DNA of 64,000 nucleotides, taken from NCBI RefSeq assembly GCF_003569045.1, contig NZ_BFCB01000003.1:558001-622000 (forward strand). Reading direction: 5' to 3'. Below the pieces are notes generated by a model. The model saw only the letters and a list, made by a program, of their open reading frames with translations, did not search any database and had not been told where the DNA came from. The DNA is from Aggregatilinea lenta. GTDB lineage: Bacteria > Chloroflexota > Anaerolineae > Aggregatilineales > Aggregatilineaceae. Positions 21,360 to 33,459 of this stretch are shown one piece after another (within the stretch, counting starts at the first letter, position 1; the number at the start of each line of letters is the position of its first letter). Both the position numbers and the translations under genes were made by a program.

Positions 21360-21483
21360 GTGTGTCCGGAAACCCTCATCCCCCGGCCCCTTCTCCCTCA
21401 GGGAGAAGGGGAGCAAGACAGTGGGAGAGGGTTTCCGTGGCGACACGAAAGGCGGTATGGTCGCCTTCCATACACGCTCTTAG
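21360..21483. repeat. 124-nt dispersed repeat, copy A
   Basis: Aligns without gaps to 35691-35814 with about 15 mismatches by hand count. It contains GGAAACCCTC and GAGGGTTTCC as outer arms and CCCCTTCTCCCT with its complement as an inner 12-bp stem. It runs into the stop codon of the sugar-binding-protein gene. Confidence 0.85.
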
Positions 21484-22775
21484 CCGAGGTCGAGCGAATC
21501 GCGGTATTCGAAGTACGGATCGGCGATGAAGTCGAGCATTTCGTCCGGAGACATCGTGCCCGCGATCAGCTCCTGCACGCCAGACACCAGCACGTCATAG
21601 TAACCGGGGGCGGGCCAGTCCGGGTAGAAGGCGATGCCGTCGGTCTCGATGATCGTGTTGAAGTTGCTGATCAGGTCCTGGACCATCGGATCTGCGATCT
21701 GATCCAGGTCAGCATTGACCGGGATGCCGCCCTCGTTGCCCAGGATGGACTGGATTTCGGGCGAGAGGGTGATGTCGATGAAGTCGTAGGCCAGGTCTTT
21801 GTTCTGAGCGTTGGTCGGGACGATCCACAGGTTGCCACCGGACCCGGCGTTGAGCGCGGTGCCGGGGAACAGGAACGTGCCCCACTCGAAGCCGGTGATT
21901 TCTTCCATAAAGCGGCCATACCACCAGCTGCCGGAAACCATCATCGGGAACTCGCCGTTTTCGAACGAGACGCCCATGTCTTCCGCGGGGATGCCGGTCG
22001 CGTCTTCGCCGATGAAGCCCTTGCTCACCCAGTCGGCCATCTTTTCCGCACCGAAGGTGAAGGCCGCGTCGTGGAAGTCCACGTCGCCCTGGTAGAGCTG
22101 GTAGGCGTTGACCCAGTCACGGTCGGCCTGGCTGAGCACCAGCTCGTAGAAGATCTGCTGCGCGGGGTACTCGGTTGCGCCGACGGCCAGCGGGGTGATC
22201 CCGGCATCGACGAACGTCTGCATCACGGCTTCGAACTCGTCCAGAGTGGTCGGCACTTCGACGCCGTTGGCCTCGAACATATCCTTGTTGTAGTAGACCA
22301 TCACGTATTCACCGTAATTGGTCACACCGTACCACGCGCCGGAGCCCATGATGCCGTTTTCGTAGCGGCTGGTGGTCTGAAGGCTGGGGCTGAGGATCTG
22401 GTCCCAACCGCGCTCGATGGCCACGTCGGTCAGGTCGGTCAGCAGGCCCTGCTGCGACAGGAAGCCAGCGGTGGCGTTGCCCTTGTTGTATTCCATGATG
22501 TCCGGGGCTTCGTCAGAGTTGAGGATCATCGGGGCCGTCTGGCGGATTTCTTCGAAGCCACGGCTCTCGAATTCAACCGTCACGTCCGGGTGGGTTTCTT
22601 CGAACTTCGCAATCGCGGCGTCCCAGGCTTTGCCCATCGCGCCGGTGGGGGATTCGTAGTGCCACAGTTTGAGGACGCGCTCGTCCTGGGCCTGGGCGGT
22701 GCTGCCAACCTGCGGGGCCACGACCATGAGAACCGCTGCCGCCACGAGGATTAAGCTCAGCATTGTCTTGCGCAT
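21480..22775 (-). CDS. Sugar ABC transporter substrate-binding protein (family 1)
   Basis: A 431-residue extracellular solute-binding protein. A Sec signal (LSLILVAAAVLMVVAPQVGS) is cleaved after AQA; no lipobox cysteine is visible. The mature part starts with LKLWHYESPTGAMGKAWDAA and has EESFRR-like variants of the family-1 fold (FEETHPDVTVEFES, GRFMEEITGF). AAGGAG sits seven bases before the ATG. The neighbouring alpha-xylosidase suggests xyloglucan-derived oligosaccharides as ligand, but that is inference from context. Confidence 0.92.
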   Translation of the reverse strand: MRKTMLSLILVAAAVLMVVAPQVGSTAQAQDERVLKLWHYESPTGAMGKAWDAAIAKFEETHPDVTVEFESRGFEEIRQTAPMILNSDEAPDIMEYNKGNATAGFLSQQGLLTDLTDVAIERGWDQILSPSLQTTSRYENGIMGSGAWYGVTNYGEYVMVYYNKDMFEANGVEVPTTLDEFEAVMQTFVDAGITPLAVGATEYPAQQIFYELVLSQADRDWVNAYQLYQGDVDFHDAAFTFGAEKMADWVSKGFIGEDATGIPAEDMGVSFENGEFPMMVSGSWWYGRFMEEITGFEWGTFLFPGTALNAGSGGNLWIVPTNAQNKDLAYDFIDITLSPEIQSILGNEGGIPVNADLDQIADPMVQDLISNFNTIIETDGIAFYPDWPAPGYYDVLVSGVQELIAGTMSPDEMLDFIADPYFEYRDSLDLG

Positions 22776-22896
22776 GTCAAGTCTCCTTGATTTTAGAGAG
22801 GATCACTAATTTCTAAAGGAAGATTACGCGAAACGTGGTGCTCGATAGTCCTCCTTTCGCTGAGGATATGATCAGCGCGTGTTTGCCAGACGTTCC

Positions 22897-23946
22897 TTAA
22901 CGAGACACAGTCACTCTTTGGCGGGCAGGGATCAGCGGGCTTGGCCCGGTGCTGCTCCGCACGACGAGACGGCACGGGATCAGGGCCTGTGGATCGGCCT
23001 CTGCCCGTCCTTCGAGTTGGTGAATGAGAAGCTCCACGCCGCGTCGCCCCATGTCGTTGGTCAGCGGCTCCAGCGCGGTCAGGGGGGGGATGATCATTTC
23101 GGCCATACCTGCTGCCGAAACGACCACGACCAGGGAGAAATCATCCGGCACGGACCATCCCCGTTCCGCGACGGCCTGCAAAATGCCCGGCACAGCGCGT
23201 TCGTTCAGGCTGATGATCGCCGTCAAATCCGGGTGCGCTTCAATCAGGGCATTAAAGGCGTTGTAACCCGCGTTTGGGGCGGTGCGGCAGAACTGCGTGA
23301 TGCCATCCAGCCCGCGTTCCTGCGTGATCCGCTCGAAGGCGACCTGCGAGCGCACGACCGGCCCATAACCCGCGCTGAACGCCGATTCGGACTGATTCAC
23401 GAAAGCGATTGTGTGATGCCCCAGCCCGGCCAGGTGATCGATGGCGTCCTGCATGGTCTGGTGGAAGTCGATATCCACGTAGCCCATGCCGTCGGCGTCG
23501 TCGCTGCGCCCGATCATGCTGAACGGGAAGCCCATCTCGCGCAGCATGGCGATGCGCTTATCGTGCTGGTGCACTTCCATCACGACCACGCCATCGACCA
23601 GCCCCTGCTGCGTGAGTTGCAGCAGTTCCGGCAGGTCGTGCATGTCGTAGGACCACAGCACGAGGCTGTACTGGTTCTCTTTGGCGGCGTTGGCGGCGCT
23701 GGTGACGAATTCGAACTCGGTGAAGCCCAGGCCGCGCTCTGAGTTGGGGAACAGGAGGGCGATGATGCGGCTGCGCTTGCTGGCCAATCCGCGAGCCAGG
23801 GCGTGCGGCTTGTAGCCCAGCTCTTCGATGGCGTCGAAGATCCGCTGCCGGGTTTCGTCGGAGATGGGGCGGGTGCCGTTGAGCGCATAGGACACGGTGC
23901 TCAGTGCCACGCCTGCGCGTTTGGCGACGTCGGTCATGGTGGGCAT
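22897..23946 (-). CDS. LacI-family transcriptional regulator
   Basis: A 349-residue repressor. The N-terminal helix-turn-helix MTDVAKRAGVALSTVSYALN is followed by the hinge HALARGLASKRS and a periplasmic-binding-protein-like effector domain. The frame is open 29 codons further upstream, but 23946 is chosen because MPTMTDVAKR is the normal start of the family and GAGG lies six bases before it. Operator-like inverted repeats stand just upstream (23979-24020), which suggests autoregulation. The sugar importer and alpha-xylosidase genes follow 121 bases downstream on the same strand and are the likely targets; a half-site-like CGAAACGT is at 22829-22836 in that gap. Confidence 0.92.
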   Translation of the reverse strand: MPTMTDVAKRAGVALSTVSYALNGTRPISDETRQRIFDAIEELGYKPHALARGLASKRSRIIALLFPNSERGLGFTEFEFVTSAANAAKENQYSLVLWSYDMHDLPELLQLTQQGLVDGVVVMEVHQHDKRIAMLREMGFPFSMIGRSDDADGMGYVDIDFHQTMQDAIDHLAGLGHHTIAFVNQSESAFSAGYGPVVRSQVAFERITQERGLDGITQFCRTAPNAGYNAFNALIEAHPDLTAIISLNERAVPGILQAVAERGWSVPDDFSLVVVVSAAGMAEMIIPPLTALEPLTNDMGRRGVELLIHQLEGRAEADPQALIPCRLVVRSSTGPSPLIPARQRVTVSR

Positions 23947-23978
23947 GAGAAGCCTCAAAGAATGAAGACTAGTTGTAA

Positions 23979-24020
23979 ATCGAAACGTATAGTCGAAGCG
24001 CATAGTCGAAGCGTTTCGAT
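23979..24020. promoter_or_regulatory. Operator region of the LacI-type regulator
   Basis: ATCGAAACG (23979-23987) and CGTTTCGAT (24012-24020) form inverted outer arms. Between them the 13-mer [T/C]ATAGTCGAAGCG is repeated in tandem (23988-24013). TCGAAGCGTTTCGA (24006-24019) is an inner palindrome-like box of LacI type. It ends at a TATTAT that could be the -10 element on the minus strand. Confidence 0.7.
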
Positions 24021-24064
24021 AATATCGTGCCACAGGTTGATAGGCGTTGTCAAGAGGGTGCGAC

Positions 24065-24114
24065 CAAGCAGTTTTGAGCGGTCAGGTTTCAGTGGTCAGC
24101 AAACGAGAAAAGCA
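24065..24114 (+). repeat. Degenerate R3 repeat
   Basis: AAGCAGTTTTGAGCGGTCAG then GTTTCAGTGGTCAGC resembles the R3 copies at 8924 and 33741. Confidence 0.4.
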
Positions 24115-24146
24115 AAAGCCGGGGGTCCTGAGCGATTTTGCCTTTT

Positions 24147-24170
24147 GTAGGGGCGGGGCTTGCTCCGCCC
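24147..24170. repeat. R2 modular palindrome
   Basis: GTAGGGGCGGGGCTTGCTCC then GCCC; the same inner word as at 1466. Confidence 0.8.
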
Positions 24171-24211
24171 GTTTTTCATTTCCCGCGCACTCGAAGGGAA
24201 AAATAAAAGCC

Positions 24212-24236
24212 AGGGCGGGTTTCAAACCCGCCCCTA
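24212..24236. repeat. R2 modular palindrome
   Basis: GGGCGGGTTTCAAACCCGCC followed by CCTAC; the inner arms GGGTTT/AAACCC differ from the previous copy. Confidence 0.8.
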
Positions 24237-24261
24237 CAAAACCCCGTTGGGCGCTGCCTGT

Positions 24262-24303
24262 CTCCCCTCTCCAACTTGATTGGAGAGGGGCTGGGGGTGA
24301 GGT
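24262..24303. repeat. R1 palindromic intergenic repeat
   Basis: Forward R1 copy with a perfect 11-bp CCCCTCTCCAA stem and a CTGGGGGTGAGGT tail. Confidence 0.9.
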
Positions 24304-24313
24304 GTTTCCCCCA

Positions 24314-24352
24314 CAAAAAAACGCCCGCAGCCGTTCACCCGGCGCGGGCGTT
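24314..24352 (-). terminator. Rho-independent terminator of kduD
   Basis: On the minus strand ACGCCCGCGCCGGGTGAACG and GCTGCGGGCGT form a stem of about 8 bp (ACGCCCGC/GCGGGCGT) followed directly by seven Ts. It ends the uxaE-kduI-kduD unit. Confidence 0.85.
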
Positions 24353-24377
24353 CCATGCTCAAAAACAACGCGTGCTG

Positions 24378-25145
24378 TCAGCGCGCCAGCCAGCCGCCGT
24401 CCACCGGCACGATCGCGCCGTTCATGTATGCGCCCGCATCGGAAGCCAGCAGGATCACGATGCCCTTCAGGTCGGCGGGCGTGCCCCACCGCCCCGCTGG
24501 GATGCGCCCCAGGATCGACTCGCTGCGCGCGGCGTCGGCCCGCAGCGGCGCGGTGTTATCGGTCGCCATGTAGCCCGGCGCGATGGCGTTCACGTTGATG
24601 TTGTATCCGGCCCACTCATTCGCCAGCGCGCGGGTCAGGCCCGCGATCCCACTCTTGGACGCCGTGTAGGACGGCACCAGGATGCCGCCCTGGAATGACA
24701 GCATCGAGGCGACGTTGATCACCTTGCCGCCGCCCTGCTCGCGCATGACGCGCGCCGCCGCTTGCGTCAGGAAGAAGGCCGCGCGCAGGTTGATGTCCAT
24801 CACCGCGTCCCAGTCTTCTTCGCTGTAGTCCATCGCCGGGGCGCGCCGGATTATACCCGCGTTGTTGACCAGGATATCCAGCCGCCCCAGTTCGTTCACG
24901 ACCTGCTGTACGCTCGCGCGCAGATCATCGACGGAGGCGGCCAACAGGTCCACCGACAGATTCAAGAAGCGGCAGCCCAGCGCCTCGACCAGTGCACAAG
25001 TCTCGTCACAGTCCGGTGTGCGGTCCAGCCCGGCGATATCGGCCCCGGCTTCGGCCAGCGCGACGGCCATGCCCTGACCCAGTCCGCGACTCGCGCCCGT
25101 CACGAGCGCGACTTTTCCGTGTAGATCGAACAGTTCCAGCCCCAT
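24378..25145 (-). CDS. kduD: 2-deoxy-D-gluconate 3-dehydrogenase
   Basis: A 255-residue classical short-chain dehydrogenase. It has the nucleotide loop TGASRGLGQG, the NNAG motif in ILVNNAGIIRR, Ser in NVASMLSFQGG and the catalytic YTASK. Sequence and context match KduD, which reduces 2,5-diketo-3-deoxygluconate to KDG in breakdown of pectin-derived unsaturated uronates. kduI lies 19 bases upstream on the same strand. A generic SDR role cannot be excluded from sequence alone, but the pairing with KduI makes KduD likely. Confidence 0.88.
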   Translation of the reverse strand: MGLELFDLHGKVALVTGASRGLGQGMAVALAEAGADIAGLDRTPDCDETCALVEALGCRFLNLSVDLLAASVDDLRASVQQVVNELGRLDILVNNAGIIRRAPAMDYSEEDWDAVMDINLRAAFFLTQAAARVMREQGGGKVINVASMLSFQGGILVPSYTASKSGIAGLTRALANEWAGYNINVNAIAPGYMATDNTAPLRADAARSESILGRIPAGRWGTPADLKGIVILLASDAGAYMNGAIVPVDGGWLAR

Positions 25146-25164
25146 GAGATTCGTCTCTCGCTCT

Positions 25165-25998
25165 CTACAGCAGGCTGTCCATCGCCACGGGGTCCATGTC
25201 GGAGAAGGTCTGGTTTTCGCCCGCCATCGCCCAGATGAACGCGTAATTGCCCGTGCCCACGCCCGCGTGGATCGACCAGCTTGGCGAGATCACGGCCTGC
25301 CGGTTGCGCACGACGAGGTGGCGCGTCTCCGACGGCTCGCCCATCAGGTGGAAGACCACATTGTTGTCGGTGATGTCAAAGTAGAAATAGACCTCCATGC
25401 GCCGGACGTGCGTATGGGCGGGCATGGTGTTCCACATGTTGTTCGGCTCCAGCAGCGTGACGCCCATGACGAGTTGGCAGCTTTTTGCGCCGTCGGGATG
25501 GATGTACTTGTAGATCGTGCGCTCGTTGGAATGGCTGATGTCGCCCAGGTGCTGCGGCGTCGCGTCGCTGATCGGGATGTGCGTGGTGGGGTAGCTCGCG
25601 TGCGCGGGCATGCTGCTCAGGTAAAAGTACGCGGGCTGCGCGTCGTCGTCGCTGGCAAAGCTGACTTCTTGCGAACCTTTGCCCACGTACAGCCCGTCCA
25701 GGCGCTGCATGGTGTAGCGCTGGCCGTCCACCGTCACCGACCCGGGGCCGCCCACATTCACCACGCCCAATTCGCGCCGCTCCAGGAAGTAGGCCGCGCC
25801 CAGTTCCTTCGGATCGCCCGCCAGCGTCAGCGCGCCGTTCGTGGGGCACGCGCCGCCCGTGATCACGCGGTCGATGTGGCTGTAGACCAGATTGATCGCG
25901 CCTTCGCTGAACAGGTTGTCAATCAGAAACTCGCTGCGGAGCTGGTCGGTCGTAAAGGTCCGCACGTGCTCCGGGTGGAAGGGATACCGAATTTCCAT
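25165..25998 (-). CDS. kduI: 5-keto-4-deoxyuronate isomerase
   Basis: A 277-residue cupin-type isomerase that converts 4-deoxy-L-threo-5-hexosulose uronate to 2,5-diketo-3-deoxygluconate. Family stretches include LRSEFLIDNLF, SHIDRVITGGACP, YFLERRELGVVNVGGPG and MPAHTHVRRMEVYFYFD with the zinc-binding histidines, and WSIHAGVGTGNYAFIWAM near the C-terminus. The length is typical. AAGGAG lies nine bases before the ATG. It sits between uxaE and kduD in one operon. Confidence 0.95.
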   Translation of the reverse strand: MEIRYPFHPEHVRTFTTDQLRSEFLIDNLFSEGAINLVYSHIDRVITGGACPTNGALTLAGDPKELGAAYFLERRELGVVNVGGPGSVTVDGQRYTMQRLDGLYVGKGSQEVSFASDDDAQPAYFYLSSMPAHASYPTTHIPISDATPQHLGDISHSNERTIYKYIHPDGAKSCQLVMGVTLLEPNNMWNTMPAHTHVRRMEVYFYFDITDNNVVFHLMGEPSETRHLVVRNRQAVISPSWSIHAGVGTGNYAFIWAMAGENQTFSDMDPVAMDSLL

Positions 25999-26023
25999 AA
26001 CGTAAAGCTCCTTTTATGTGCGC

Positions 26024-27481
26024 TCAGTCTGCCGTGACAGACGTGGAAAACAGATCTAAGTGGCGGTCGAAGTGGCGCTTGAGCACCGCGTCATAGCGAT
26101 CCTCGTGGGCGCGCAGCAGGGCGCGCAGCGCGTCGCCGTACTGGTCGAGCACGGACCCAAACGTGACGTGCAGCACCTGCCGCGCGTCGAACTGGTCCAA
26201 CAGGCCGGGCAGCGCCCCGTCGCTCAGATCGGCGGTCGGGGGGACGCGCTCCAACTGCGCGGAGACGTGATAGGTGGCGCGGTCCGTCTCGTAGCGCGCG
26301 CGGGAAAAGTCGAGCACCTCGCGGAAGGCCGCCGGATCGATCTCCGCCCAGACGCGCAGCGCTTCCAGATAGCTCGTGCCCGCCGTTTTCAGGTGCACCG
26401 ATCCGTGCGCGTGCCGCACCGCCAGCGGGTACACGCTGAACTTATCCGAGCCGGAATGCAGGCTGAGCTTATAGCCGCCGAAGACGTGCATCACGGCGGC
26501 GTGTCCGGCCAGATTGGCGTCCAGCGCGGCCAGATCGCCAATATAGTCTACACCCTTCTCGAACCGTCCGACGAAGCGCGGCGCGAGGCTGACCCACACG
26601 ATCCCCAGGCGGCGCATCTCAGCGGCGATGTAGTAGTGCTCGTGGATGGTGCTGGGCGTATCCGTCTCGTCGATCGACACTTCGAAGTCGAACGGCTTGC
26701 TGCCCATCTGCGCGTTCAGATGCCCGGCCATACGCTTGACGTGCGCCACCGCCCCGCCGTACTTCGCCGCCGCGCGCAGCAGCGTTTCCTCGTCGAAGGC
26801 CAGCGACTGCGTACCAAGATCGAACGGGCGAACAAGGAAACGTGCGCGCAGATCCGCCTCGGACGTGTCCAGTTCCGCCCAGGGCAGCGCCGCGACCTTC
26901 TCGCGCAGCACGGCGACCGGATCGGCGTTGGCCGCGTTGTCTACGTAGTCGCTCGGATCGACCGTGAAGAACGAGTAGCCTGCCTGCACGAACGGCGCGA
27001 TGTCTTCCGGGCGCTTCAGGTGATCGGCGTCCGCGCCCCAATCCTCGCGCCAGCCCGCCTGGAATGCGCCCCACATGGCGTCGTCGATCACTTCCTGCGG
27101 CGTGCGGCCCGTGCGGGCGTTTTCGCGCACGGACTGCTGCGCGAAGATCGGCGCGATGCCCGTGCCTGCGACGGCCTGGACGTGGCCCGGCGTGGCGAGG
27201 CCCAGACGATCCCCGAAGCCCGCCGAAGTGCGCAGCTCCAGCGGAACCGGATTCAGCCACGGCAGCCGGGCACGTAGCGCGGCGGCGTTGGGCGGCGTCA
27301 GCGGGAAGAGCGTTGCGCCTTCGCCCGCTGCCTGTCCGCCCTCGAAGCCGTTCGCGTCGCCTTGCACGGCGAGCCACTTCTGGCCGCTGGCCGGATCGCG
27401 CACGAGGCTGTACGTAGTGCCGGACTGTTCGGTGACGGAAGCGGCATAGGGTTCGAGTCCGCGAAGGTGATCGATTGACAC
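26024..27481 (-). CDS. uxaE: Tagaturonate/fructuronate epimerase
   Basis: A 485-residue protein that I recognise as the UxaE family, which interconverts D-tagaturonate and D-fructuronate in the hexuronate pathway of Thermotoga and several other phyla, replacing the UxaB/UxuB oxidoreductase route. Visible features: GFGDRLGLATPGHVQA near the N-terminus, FDFEVSIDETDTPST and SLHSGSDKFSVYPLA, with acidic and His residues suited to metal binding. The start is GTG 27481 with GGGGAG eight bases upstream. It heads the operon with kduI and kduD, and the promoter at 27799-27826 leaves a leader of about 310 bases. Confidence 0.85.
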   Translation of the reverse strand: MSIDHLRGLEPYAASVTEQSGTTYSLVRDPASGQKWLAVQGDANGFEGGQAAGEGATLFPLTPPNAAALRARLPWLNPVPLELRTSAGFGDRLGLATPGHVQAVAGTGIAPIFAQQSVRENARTGRTPQEVIDDAMWGAFQAGWREDWGADADHLKRPEDIAPFVQAGYSFFTVDPSDYVDNAANADPVAVLREKVAALPWAELDTSEADLRARFLVRPFDLGTQSLAFDEETLLRAAAKYGGAVAHVKRMAGHLNAQMGSKPFDFEVSIDETDTPSTIHEHYYIAAEMRRLGIVWVSLAPRFVGRFEKGVDYIGDLAALDANLAGHAAVMHVFGGYKLSLHSGSDKFSVYPLAVRHAHGSVHLKTAGTSYLEALRVWAEIDPAAFREVLDFSRARYETDRATYHVSAQLERVPPTADLSDGALPGLLDQFDARQVLHVTFGSVLDQYGDALRALLRAHEDRYDAVLKRHFDRHLDLFSTSVTAD

Positions 27482-27777
27482 GGTGTTTTACTCCCCTGGA
27501 TGGTGGCTGGCTGGTGTGGAAGATGCGGATAGCGAAAGGCGGCGCAGGACAAGCGGAGGCAGGGTAAAAAGGCCCAACGGGTCGGTCGGAATGGCATGGA
27601 TCGGCAGCATCATAGGTGTCTTTCGGGCACGCTGCGCACCGGCGTTGCGGCCCGCGGCAGTCGTGGTGCTGGTTCCCCGGCGCAACCCGGTACCGGCTCG
27701 AGTTTGAACGCCACAGGAGAATGAAGTATATTGATCGGGCACTCATCCACCGTTGTGCGCAAAAATAGTTGGGTGAT

Positions 27778-27789
27778 GTTAGCGCTAAC
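27778..27789. promoter_or_regulatory. LacI-type operator GTTAGCGCTAAC
   Basis: A perfect 12-bp palindrome with the central CG typical of LacI-family operators. It lies nine bases downstream of the minus-strand -10 box, so bound repressor would block the uxaE promoter, and 52 bases before the divergent LacI gene. Confidence 0.8.
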
Positions 27790-27798
27790 TCATTTATC

Positions 27799-27826
27799 AG
27801 TGTAGTCTGTTTTTGCCTGCTGTCAA
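27799..27826 (-). promoter_or_regulatory. Promoter for uxaE-kduI-kduD
   Basis: On the minus strand TTGACA (27821-27826), a 16-base spacer and TACACT (27799-27804). Good sigma-70-like match, directly followed by the operator. Confidence 0.6.
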
Positions 27827-27841
27827 CCGGGGGGACGCCAT

Positions 27842-28843
27842 ATGCGGCGTCGTACGCGCATTACCTTAGACGACGTGGCCCGTGAGGCTGGGGTCTCGAC
27901 CATGACCGTGTCGCGGGTGATCAATAATTCGGGCCGGATCAGCGCCGCCACCCGCGAGCGCGTGCGCGAAGTGATCACCCGGCTCGACTACCGCCCCAGC
28001 CGGGCGGCGCGGGCACTGGTTACCAACCAGACGCTGATGATTGCCGCCGTCGTGCCGGACATCACCAATCCCTATTTTGCCGAGATCGTGCAGGGTATTG
28101 AGAATGTCGCATGGGAGCAGGGCTACAGTGTGCTGCTCGTGAACACCGACGAGACGTTTTCTCGCGAGCGGACCGCGCTCAACCAGATCGAAGACTCGAC
28201 TGTGGATGGTCTCATCTTATGCAGCCCGCGTCTGCCCGATGACGAGCTGATCCCTCTCATTGAGCGGCACCGCTTTGTCGTCGTGGTCAACCGGAAGGTT
28301 CCGGAGCATCTCGCCAGCGTCGTGAAGGGCCACGACGACCTGATCCTGCGCGCGACGCATGCGGTCGAGCATCTGGCGGCGTCCGGGCGGCGGCGCATCG
28401 GCTACCTGCCGTTGCTGCGCACGAAAGGCGTTGAGCCGGGGGAATATCTGGCCGTGCTCGAGGCACGAGGCCTGGAGTCGAACCCGGGGTGGTGCACGAT
28501 CTGCCTGCCTACCTGGGAGGCCGGGTACGCCGCCGGTAAGGATTTGCTCACCGCGCACCCGGAGCTGGACGCGGTGATTGGCGGCAATGACCTCGTCGCG
28601 CTGGGTGTAATGCGGGCCGCGCTGGAGCTGGGGCGGCACATTCCCGGCGATCTGGCGGTGATCGGCGGTGACGACATCCTGCTCGCCAGCCAGGTGACGC
28701 CCTCGCTGACCACGTTCCGCGTGCCGAAGGTCGAAACCGGCGCGATGGCGGCGCACCTGCTGTTCAAGCGCATGGCGGGCGACACGCGCTACCGCGAGCA
28801 CATCTACACCGAGGAACTCATCCGGCGTGACAGCGCGCCGTAG
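27842..28843 (+). CDS. LacI-family transcriptional regulator of hexuronate genes
   Basis: A 333-residue repressor. The helix-turn-helix is ITLDDVAREAGVSTMTVSRV followed by INNSGRISAATRERV; the hinge is SRAARALVTNQT. The effector domain begins MIAAVVPDITNPYFAEIVQG. It is divergent from uxaE-kduI-kduD with a shared operator between them, so a uronate-type effector and autoregulation are the simplest reading. A GGGGGG run lies seven bases before the ATG. Confidence 0.92.
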   Translation: MRRRTRITLDDVAREAGVSTMTVSRVINNSGRISAATRERVREVITRLDYRPSRAARALVTNQTLMIAAVVPDITNPYFAEIVQGIENVAWEQGYSVLLVNTDETFSRERTALNQIEDSTVDGLILCSPRLPDDELIPLIERHRFVVVVNRKVPEHLASVVKGHDDLILRATHAVEHLAASGRRRIGYLPLLRTKGVEPGEYLAVLEARGLESNPGWCTICLPTWEAGYAAGKDLLTAHPELDAVIGGNDLVALGVMRAALELGRHIPGDLAVIGGDDILLASQVTPSLTTFRVPKVETGAMAAHLLFKRMAGDTRYREHIYTEELIRRDSAP

Positions 28844-28921
28844 CGGAAACGCAGTGATTAGGGAATAGGGACTGGGAATTGGTGAACGGCACTCTCCCTA
28901 CCACGTGAACGATCATCCCTA

Positions 28922-28958
28922 GGGGCGGGACTTGCCCCGCCCTGGTTTTTGCTTTTCC
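28922..28958 (+). terminator. Terminator after the LacI gene
   Basis: GGGCGGG and CCCGCCC arms (28923-28929 and 28936-28942) followed by GGTTTTTGCTTTTCCTTT. The hairpin is an R2-family palindrome used as a terminator. Confidence 0.65.
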
Positions 28959-29060
28959 TTTCCCCCCCAAAAACGCCCCTTTGGGTAAACTGACCGTTGT
29001 TTGGCTCCTGCAGAAATGGTAATCATTGTCTCAGTGACGGCGATAACCGGACAAGGATGT

Positions 29061-30209
29061 ATGGATACGTTCAACAGCGCACGGCTCGCTCTGGAAGATG
29101 GGAGCGTCTGGCCTGGGACCGCCTTCGGCGCGACCGGGACGCAGCCCGGCGAGGTGGTGTTCAACACCAGCCTCACCGGCTATCAAGAGATCCTCACCGA
29201 CCCGAGTTATGCGGGGCAGATCGTCGTGATGACAGCCCCGCAAATCGGCAACACCGGCATCAATGTGGACGATCACGAAGCCCGCCAAGCCTTTTTGAGC
29301 GGGCTTGTTGTTCGTGATCTCAGTCCGCGCGTCTCCAACTGGCGATCCAGCGCGACCGTGCCGGACTGGTTGGCCGCGCAGGGGCGCATCGGCATCAGCG
29401 GCGTCGACACGCGCGCGCTCACCCGCCGCCTGCGGTCGGGCGGCACGCTCAAGGGCGTGATCAGCACCGACGCGGCGCTGTCGGACGCGGATCTCGTCGA
29501 GCAGGCGCGCCGCTGGCCGGGCCTGGACGGCGTCGATCTGGTGCAGGCCGTGTCCTGCGTGGAGCCGTACAACTGGACCGAGCCTGCCGATCCGCAGTGG
29601 GAGACGGCGCGCGCGGAATCAGCTCCGGCGCGGTTCCACGTCGTCGCCTACGACTTCGGCATCAAGCAGAACATCCTGCGGCGGCTGGCGGCGGCAGGCT
29701 GCCGCGTGACGGTCGTGCCCGCGCTGACGCCCGCCCGCGACGTGCTGGCGCTGCACCCGGACGGCGTGCTGCTCAGCAACGGTCCCGGCGATCCGTCCGC
29801 GCTGCCCTATGCGGTCGAAGCGACGCAGGGCTTGCTGGGGCAGGTCCCGGTTTTCGGAATCTGCCTGGGCCACCAGTTGCTCGGCCAAGCGTTGGGAGGG
29901 CGGACGTATCGCCTCAAGTTCGGGCATCACGGCGGCAACCAGCCCGTCAAGCACCTGCCCACGGGCCGCGTGGAGATCAGCGCGCACAACCATAACTTCG
30001 CCGTCGATCCGGCCAGCCTGCCGCCGGACGTCGAGGTGACGCACGTCAACCTGAACGACGACTGCTGCGAGGGCCTGCGCCACCGCACCATTCCCGCGCT
30101 GAGCATCCAGTATCACCCCGAAGCCGCGCCGGGGCCGCACGACGCGCTGCCGCTGTTCGATGAGTTCGTCGCTCTGATGGCGGCGCGGTCCGGCGGGGAG
30201 GCGGAGTAA
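29061..30209 (+). CDS. carA: Carbamoyl-phosphate synthase small subunit
   Basis: A 382-residue glutaminase subunit that delivers ammonia from glutamine to CarB. The N-terminal CarA domain reads [13 protein letters not shown] and [20 protein letters not shown]; the class I amidotransferase domain has the nucleophile C268 in [11 protein letters not shown] and [12 protein letters not shown] with the catalytic His and Glu. The frame is open to 29001, but 29061 gives the family's normal N-terminus; AAGGA is only three bases upstream, so initiation may be weak. carB begins five bases after the stop. Confidence 0.95.
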   Translation: MDTFNSARLALEDGSVWPGTAFGATGTQPGEVVFNTSLTGYQEILTDPSYAGQIVVMTAPQIGNTGINVDDHEARQAFLSGLVVRDLSPRVSNWRSSATVPDWLAAQGRIGISGVDTRALTRRLRSGGTLKGVISTDAALSDADLVEQARRWPGLDGVDLVQAVSCVEPYNWTEPADPQWETARAESAPARFHVVAYDFGIKQNILRRLAAAGCRVTVVPALTPARDVLALHPDGVLLSNGPGDPSALPYAVEATQGLLGQVPVFGICLGHQLLGQALGGRTYRLKFGHHGGNQPVKHLPTGRVEISAHNHNFAVDPASLPPDVEVTHVNLNDDCCEGLRHRTIPALSIQYHPEAAPGPHDALPLFDEFVALMAARSGGEAE

Positions 30210-30214
30210 CCCAG

Positions 30215-33442
<3,228 letters not shown>

Positions 33443-33459
33443 CGAGCGCGTCGCACTTC

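Larger units (their letters stand above)
27482..27841. other. Divergent regulatory region between uxaE and a LacI gene
   Basis: Holds the minus-strand promoter and the GTTAGCGCTAAC operator at its right end. The remaining 300 bases to the uxaE start are an unusually long GC-rich leader in which I see no conserved gene. Confidence 0.5.

Noticed and set aside
24378-28843. A complete hexuronate pathway in the window
   Set aside because: UxaE, KduI and KduD are present, but I find no uronate isomerase, dehydratase, KDG kinase or aldolase here; these must lie elsewhere.
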